DNA of 64,000 bases from Ammoniphilus sp. CFH 90114 (lineage in GTDB: Bacteria > Bacillota > Bacilli > Aneurinibacillales > RAOX-1), in assembly GCF_004123195.1 (NCBI RefSeq), contig NZ_SDLI01000007.1, positions 124,001 through 188,000 of the forward strand, written 5' to 3'. Below are positions 59,584 to 64,000 of this stretch, one piece after another (position 1 is the stretch's first letter; each line of letters begins with the position of its first letter). The notes under the pieces were generated by a model that was given only the letters and a program-made list of their open reading frames with translations, was not told where the DNA came from and searched no databases. The position numbers and the translations under genes are program-made.

Positions 59584-61401
59584 TTATGAGGCTTTAGAGT
59601 CGGCCTCCTGCATCGCAATGCGAACACGCTCAGATAATTCATCAGAACCGTGGATACGAGCCCAAATGTTATTAACATAAACGGGCATTTGGTTTTTATC
59701 CATAATGCTTACAAGGTAAATCGCCAAGAAGCTTAATGGAATAACGAAGATTGATGGAAAGGCCATTGCCCCTAGAGTTGCTCCAAAGCTTCCAGGTGCA
59801 AATACACCAGTCTCCTTCAGGATGTTCATGAGGATGAAGAAAATACTTCCGCCTCCACCAACAATCATCCCTGCAATAGCACCATTTCGAGTTGTTTTCT
59901 TCCACCAGATGGAGCAGAGAAGCATAGGCACGAAAGCACCACCAGATACCGCGAACGCCCAAGTTACCATCATGGCAATGAGAGAAGGATAAGCTTTATC
60001 AAGTCCAATTGCTGGGATCCCGATTCCAACGAGAAGAGAGAATAGACCCATGACCACAACCGCTAGTTTACCTACAAATACTTTTTTCCATTCTGGTGCA
60101 TTCGGGTTTACGTAGTTTTCATAAATATCATGTCCCCAAGAAGCAGCAGAAGCGATTAATAATCCACCAACAGTAGAGAACATCGCAGCAAAAGCACCTG
60201 CAGCAACGTATCCAAGACCGAACTCACCGAACAATAACTTTCCTAATACAGGCATAATCTGGTCAGACTTTAACAGATGTCCATCTACAGTAAGGGCAAG
60301 TATGCTAGGATCTGTTGCCGCAAGGTTAGCAACGAAATTTCGTCCACCCATCCCTACTACAGAACTCATGATATAGAAAAATCCGATAAATCCTAATACC
60401 CATAGCGTTGTAATGCGTGCTACCTTACCAGACGGGTTGGTATAGTAGCGATTCATGATATGAGGAAGACCCATTGTACCAAGAACGAGCGCAAGTACCA
60501 TAGAGAACTGATTTAACCAATCATAGCGGTGTCCTGGCTCTTGGAATGTCATAGTACGCTCAGGATGCAACTTATTGGATTGAGGCAATACCACATTCAC
60601 GTTTGCAGAAGGATCTCCAGCTTGAACCTTTGCATCTACTTCCGCAAATGCTTCAGGAGTCATGACGGCCTTCGCCTTATCATAAGGACGCTTACCTTCT
60701 TCGCCTGCCATCAATTTTTCAACAGTCATCGTAGCAGGGTTAGTTAAAGGTTTGTTTTCAGAAGCGTAAGAACCTACACCTTTAGCTAATACAAGAGCAA
60801 AGACTAAGAACATAGCTGTGAACAATACCCAGAATTGGATCATCTGATTCAAGGTTGTACCCTTCATACCACCAACAGCAACATAAAAGATCATGATAGC
60901 AACAACAGCAACTACTCCCGTTTGGTATGGGGTCATGCCAAAGAATCCAAGTCCAACAAGTACGTTCCAAGTGTTACCTGCTCCGACCATTTGTGGAGCT
61001 AAGTAGAAAATACAAATGATCTGAACCATAATAACGCCAATAATTCTAGCTGTGTGGCTTTTCCCGAATCGGGCAAATAGGAAGTCTGGAATGGTATACT
61101 CCCCAAATTTGCGTAGAGGACTAGCTATAAAGAGAACAACAGGTACGAAGGCGGCACCAAATCCAACAGCATACCACATTCCATCAACACCTGATGCATA
61201 GACAGCGGCAGCAACACCGAGGAAGGAGGCAGCGGAGAAGTAATCACCGCAGATCGCAGTTGAGTTTGTCAACATCCCTACCTTACGGCCAGCTAGATAA
61301 AAGTTTGCTGTATTGGAGTTGAAGCTTCTCGCATAAATAGAAATTCCAATTGTAATGACTACAAGAGTAAGAACCATGATAACTGCGGTAGTATTTAACA
61401 T
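59584..61401 (-). CDS. Sodium:solute (acetate-type) symporter
   Basis: 605-aa sodium/solute symporter, about 13-14 membrane helices. ActP-like features: long insertion after helix 6 (residues about 225-290), TNSTAICGDYFSAASFLGV, and GGLLIASAASWGHDIYENY in the sodium-site helix. Paired with a small DUF485 protein upstream, the usual partner of acetate permeases. Substrate could be acetate or another short carboxylate. Confidence 0.88.
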   Translation of the reverse strand: MLNTTAVIMVLTLVVITIGISIYARSFNSNTANFYLAGRKVGMLTNSTAICGDYFSAASFLGVAAAVYASGVDGMWYAVGFGAAFVPVVLFIASPLRKFGEYTIPDFLFARFGKSHTARIIGVIMVQIICIFYLAPQMVGAGNTWNVLVGLGFFGMTPYQTGVVAVVAIMIFYVAVGGMKGTTLNQMIQFWVLFTAMFLVFALVLAKGVGSYASENKPLTNPATMTVEKLMAGEEGKRPYDKAKAVMTPEAFAEVDAKVQAGDPSANVNVVLPQSNKLHPERTMTFQEPGHRYDWLNQFSMVLALVLGTMGLPHIMNRYYTNPSGKVARITTLWVLGFIGFFYIMSSVVGMGGRNFVANLAATDPSILALTVDGHLLKSDQIMPVLGKLLFGEFGLGYVAAGAFAAMFSTVGGLLIASAASWGHDIYENYVNPNAPEWKKVFVGKLAVVVMGLFSLLVGIGIPAIGLDKAYPSLIAMMVTWAFAVSGGAFVPMLLCSIWWKKTTRNGAIAGMIVGGGGSIFFILMNILKETGVFAPGSFGATLGAMAFPSIFVIPLSFLAIYLVSIMDKNQMPVYVNNIWARIHGSDELSERVRIAMQEADSKAS

Positions 61402-61432
61402 ATAAACCCCCCTATCTTCATTTACTTGTTAT

Positions 61433-61786
61433 TTACTTTTTATTTAGGATTTCATCTAGCTTATTCGCTTTCTTTACAAATACAAAAGCCATCAACCAAT
61501 AAACGATATGAAAGAGTAAGAGTGTAGTCCAGAAGTTAAGTGAAAGTCCTCCAACAATAGGGGTGGCGTACCACCATTCCGAGGTAATGCTCAAGAAGGG
61601 GATTAAGAGTGTGATGAGGAAGAAGTAGGCTCCAAAGGTGAAGCTTAGTTTCTTCTGCGCAGAGAAAGACTTCTCTACTTCCGCTAATTCCTGGGTTGAA
61701 ACAAATTGTGTGTTTAGAGAAGCCGGAACAGAGGACTGGTGCCCAATGGGCTGAACGACATTTTTACCCAAGTTTGTTGTTGCCAT
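61433..61786 (-). CDS. DUF485 membrane protein, partner of the symporter
   Basis: 117 aa from an ATG preceded by AAAGGAGG; a longer frame starting at 61813 has no such site. Two membrane segments (TFGAYFFLITLLIPFLSI and WTTLLLFHIVYWLMAFVFV) with the typical KLSFTFGAYF and the charged end. DUF485 genes (YjcH) precede acetate permease genes, as here. Confidence 0.9.
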   Translation of the reverse strand: MATTNLGKNVVQPIGHQSSVPASLNTQFVSTQELAEVEKSFSAQKKLSFTFGAYFFLITLLIPFLSITSEWWYATPIVGGLSLNFWTTLLLFHIVYWLMAFVFVKKANKLDEILNKK

Positions 61787-61818
61787 AAGAAACCTCCTTT
61801 TATTTTGTCTCAACGCTT

Positions 61819-61832
61819 TGTAAGCGCTTAAG
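61819..61832 (-). promoter_or_regulatory. Candidate CcpA (cre) site
   Basis: TGTAAGCGCTTAAG matches the cre consensus TGWAANCGNTNWCA except at the last bases; the palindrome core TAAGCGCTTA is perfect. It lies 33 bp upstream of the DUF485 start codon, so carbon catabolite control of acetate uptake is plausible. The remaining 61833-62215 is AT-rich leader with nothing else recognised. Confidence 0.45.
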
Positions 61833-62215
61833 TTGGGTATATTTCCAATGTAGATAACTTTGCAACAAATAGGCGTATCATGTCGTCTATTACGTGTAAA
61901 CGGTATGAAAATGATTGTTTTTTGGTCTTAATCCACAAAAATGTTTGCAGACAAACAAATATAGTTGAAAAATGAAGGAATTTGTAATGTGTCTTCATGG
62001 GGAGTACACTGAACTGGGAAAATTTTTAGAAAAAATAGTAATATGTATCTATTTTTTTCTTTACAAAAATGTGAACAAAGTGATACAATCACTTTTGTGA
62101 TTCGGAAATATTCAGTATTATAGAAAATGAAATTGGTTTCGTACAGTAATACTTTAATCGAGTGAAATATTAATTTATTATAAATTTGCAGTAAATTTGG
62201 AAGAGGTGTGCTTTT

Positions 62216-63184
62216 GTGACGGACAAATTATTAGAAATAAAAGGACTACGCACCCACTTTTTCAGTGATTCAGGAGAAATTCCAGCAGTAGATGGAATTG
62301 ATCTCTATGTAAGAAGAGGAGAAGTGTTAGGAGTTGTTGGAGAATCAGGCTGCGGGAAAAGCGTAACCTCTCTTTCTGTTATGAGACTTGTTCCCAACCC
62401 ACCAGGAAAGATCGTCGGTGGCACAATGTCCTTTAAGGGTGAAGATTTAGTTTCCGCAAGTGAAAAAAGAATGCGGAAAATTAGAGGAAATGAGATTGCG
62501 ATGATTTTCCAGGAACCTATGACTTCCTTAAACCCCGTCTACACGATTGGGGATCAAATTGGAGAAACCGTTCGTCTTCATCGGAACTTGAGTAAGAAGG
62601 AAGCCAAACAGCATGCCATTGATATGCTGAGAAAGGTAGGGATCCCACGCCCTGAGCAGATAGTTGATGAGTATCCTCATCAACTATCGGGAGGAATGAG
62701 ACAACGGGTCATGATCGCTATGGCTATGTCTTGTGATCCTGAATTACTCATCGCCGATGAACCGACAACTGCACTGGATGTTACGATACAAGCCCAGATT
62801 CTTGATCTCATGAGAAACTTGAATAAAGAAACTGGGGCAGCGATTATGATGATTACTCATGATCTTGGTGTCGTAGCTGAGATGTGCGATCGGGTTGTTG
62901 TTATGTACGCTGGAAAAGTGGTTGAAGAAGGAGATGTAAGAACGATCTTCAAGAACCCACAACACCCATATACAAAAGGCTTAATTCAGTCCGTTCCGCG
63001 TATGGATGATAATAAAGATCGACTGTATTCAATCCCGGGTAATGTTCCGACCCCAGGGTCCATGCCGAAGGGATGTCGCTTCGCCCCAAGGTGTGAATCT
63101 ATTATTGATAGATGTAAGGAAGAGATGCCGGAGCTCGTTTCTTTAGAAGCAGGGCACAAGTGCAGATGTTGGTTGCAACAATAA
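62216..63184 (+). CDS. Oligopeptide/dipeptide ABC transporter ATPase (OppD/DppD type)
   Basis: 322 aa, GTG start. Walker [11 protein letters not shown]-loop [11 protein letters not shown], signature [14 protein letters not shown], Walker [15 protein letters not shown]-loop [11 protein letters not shown], and the C-terminal peptide-transporter extension with cysteines ([14 protein letters not shown]) that can hold a 4Fe-4S cluster in this group. It energises uptake of peptides or similar solutes. No permease or binding protein is seen upstream; they may follow beyond the window. Confidence 0.92.
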   Translation: MTDKLLEIKGLRTHFFSDSGEIPAVDGIDLYVRRGEVLGVVGESGCGKSVTSLSVMRLVPNPPGKIVGGTMSFKGEDLVSASEKRMRKIRGNEIAMIFQEPMTSLNPVYTIGDQIGETVRLHRNLSKKEAKQHAIDMLRKVGIPRPEQIVDEYPHQLSGGMRQRVMIAMAMSCDPELLIADEPTTALDVTIQAQILDLMRNLNKETGAAIMMITHDLGVVAEMCDRVVVMYAGKVVEEGDVRTIFKNPQHPYTKGLIQSVPRMDDNKDRLYSIPGNVPTPGSMPKGCRFAPRCESIIDRCKEEMPELVSLEAGHKCRCWLQQ

Positions 63185-63202
63185 GGAAAGGAGGACTCTC
63201 GA

Positions 63203-64000
63203 GTGGCACAGGATTTGCTCCAAGTTAAAAATCTCAAAAAGTATTTTCCTATAAAAGGCGGCATATTGGGTAAGGAGGTCGGTCAGGTCAAAGCGGTCGA
63301 TGATGTATCCTTTACAGTGAAAAAAGGAGAGACGCTAGGCTTAGTAGGGGAAAGTGGATGCGGAAAGTCAACGACTGGAAGATCACTCCTCCGATTAATT
63401 GAACCAACCTCAGGCCAAGTCGTTTTTGACGGGAAAGACGTAACAGCAATGTCTAAGGATGAGTTAAGACGGATGCGAAGAGATATGCAAATTGTTTTTC
63501 AGGATCCGTTTGCTTCTCTGAATCCAAGGCATACAGTAGAAAAGATTCTCGAAGAGCCTTTAATCGTACACGGTATGGGCAATGCAAAAGAAAGAAAAGA
63601 AAGAGTCCAGTACTTACTAGAGGTTGTAGGATTGAATGCCTACCACGCGAAGCGTTATCCGCACCAGTTTTCTGGGGGACAGCGTCAGCGGATTGGGATT
63701 GCAAGAGCGCTCGCTGTTAATCCGAAGTTGATCGTAGCGGATGAGCCTGTCTCAGCCTTGGATGTATCCATTCAGTCGCAGGTCTTGAATCTTCTGCAAG
63801 ATTTACAAAGGGAATTTGACTTAACCTACATCTTTATTGCCCATGACTTAAGTGTCGTAAAACACATTTGCGACCGCGTTGGCGTGATGTATTTAGGAAG
63901 AGTTGTAGAGTTGGCCGATAAGAATAGTCTTTATGCTGAACCTAAGCATCCTTATACAAAGGCTCTTCTGTCTGCTGTTCCGATTCCAGATCCTGATGTA
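63203..64000 (+). CDS. Oligopeptide/dipeptide ABC transporter ATPase (OppF/DppF type), partial
   Basis: Open at the window end: 266 codons seen from a GTG start with AAAGGAGG 9 nt upstream. Walker [23 protein letters not shown], signature [15 protein letters not shown], Walker [25 protein letters not shown]. It pairs with the preceding OppD-type ATPase as the heterodimeric motor. The family is usually about 320 aa, so about 55 residues are missing. Confidence 0.92.
   Translation, partial: MAQDLLQVKNLKKYFPIKGGILGKEVGQVKAVDDVSFTVKKGETLGLVGESGCGKSTTGRSLLRLIEPTSGQVVFDGKDVTAMSKDELRRMRRDMQIVFQDPFASLNPRHTVEKILEEPLIVHGMGNAKERKERVQYLLEVVGLNAYHAKRYPHQFSGGQRQRIGIARALAVNPKLIVADEPVSALDVSIQSQVLNLLQDLQREFDLTYIFIAHDLSVVKHICDRVGVMYLGRVVELADKNSLYAEPKHPYTKALLSAVPIPDPDV

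Overview
The window reads as a piece of chromosome from a facultatively anaerobic, probably spore-forming low-to-mid GC Bacillota (Bacillales; S-layer-homology proteins and gene style suggest the Paenibacillaceae/Aneurinibacillus side). Reasons: Bacillus-type Fnr with a C-terminal CxxCx4C cluster, strong AGGAGG ribosome sites, many hairpin-plus-T terminators, YwiC, an Hsp20-like GerT-type protein and SLH proteins. No rRNA, tRNA, insertion sequence or CRISPR array was seen.

Region 1 (about 140-24500) looks like a purine-catabolism island. It opens with a tandem glycine riboswitch and terminator controlling a selenocysteine formate dehydrogenase (in-frame UGA plus a textbook SECIS hairpin). Next comes a purine riboswitch, wired as an ON switch, in front of a xanthine-dehydrogenase-type operon (2Fe-2S subunit, XdhC, MocA, FAD subunit, Mo subunit, FdhD, Nudix). 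A second, about 10-kb operon follows, led by ANTAR-type hairpins overlapping terminators. It encodes a cyclic amidohydrolase, an isochorismatase-fold hydrolase, UbiX, UbiD, three bacterial microcompartment (BMC-H) shell proteins with two BMC-associated proteins, a diverged adenine-deaminase-like enzyme, a cyclase-family hydrolase and a DUF1989 protein. The order of these enzymes matches, step for step, the classical anaerobic xanthine pathway of purinolytic clostridia (xanthine > 4-ureido-5-imidazolecarboxylate > 4-amino-5-imidazolecarboxylate > 4-aminoimidazole > 4-imidazolone > formiminoglycine > glycine + formate). My main proposal is that this is a microcompartment-housed version of that pathway. 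The purine riboswitch would sense the input, the glycine riboswitch would sense an end product, and the formate dehydrogenase would consume formate. A carbon-nitrogen hydrolase, a 52-bp tandem repeat, an NCS2-type permease, and a short HesB-like gene with an in-frame UGA (second selenoprotein candidate, again behind an ANTAR-like leader) complete the island.

Region 2 (24500-30450) holds small unknown or spore-type genes and a SiaC / PP2C phosphatase / GGDEF-HD-GYP signalling operon.

Region 3 (30480-43400) is an anaerobic respiration block: radical SAM-YwiC-MoeA, Fnr, Mrp, an atypical nitrate reductase cluster (b-type-like membrane protein, Nas-like molybdoenzyme, 4Fe-4S protein, Tat Rieske protein, small membrane protein) and NarK. 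Three promoters carry TGTGA-N6-TCAC(A) boxes centred exactly 41.5 bp upstream of the inferred start sites, so Fnr very likely activates all three.

Region 4 (43400-64000) is more ordinary: a chemoreceptor, a HAD nucleotidase, two SLH/cohesin-like surface proteins, a glyoxylate-type aminotransferase, uroporphyrinogen-III methyltransferase, a large membrane-anchored glycosidase-like protein, a bicarbonate-related set (carbonic anhydrase, LapA-like, SbtA-like), an acetate-type symporter pair and the start of an oligopeptide ABC operon that runs off the window. All functions are inferred by reading the sequence; no database search was possible.
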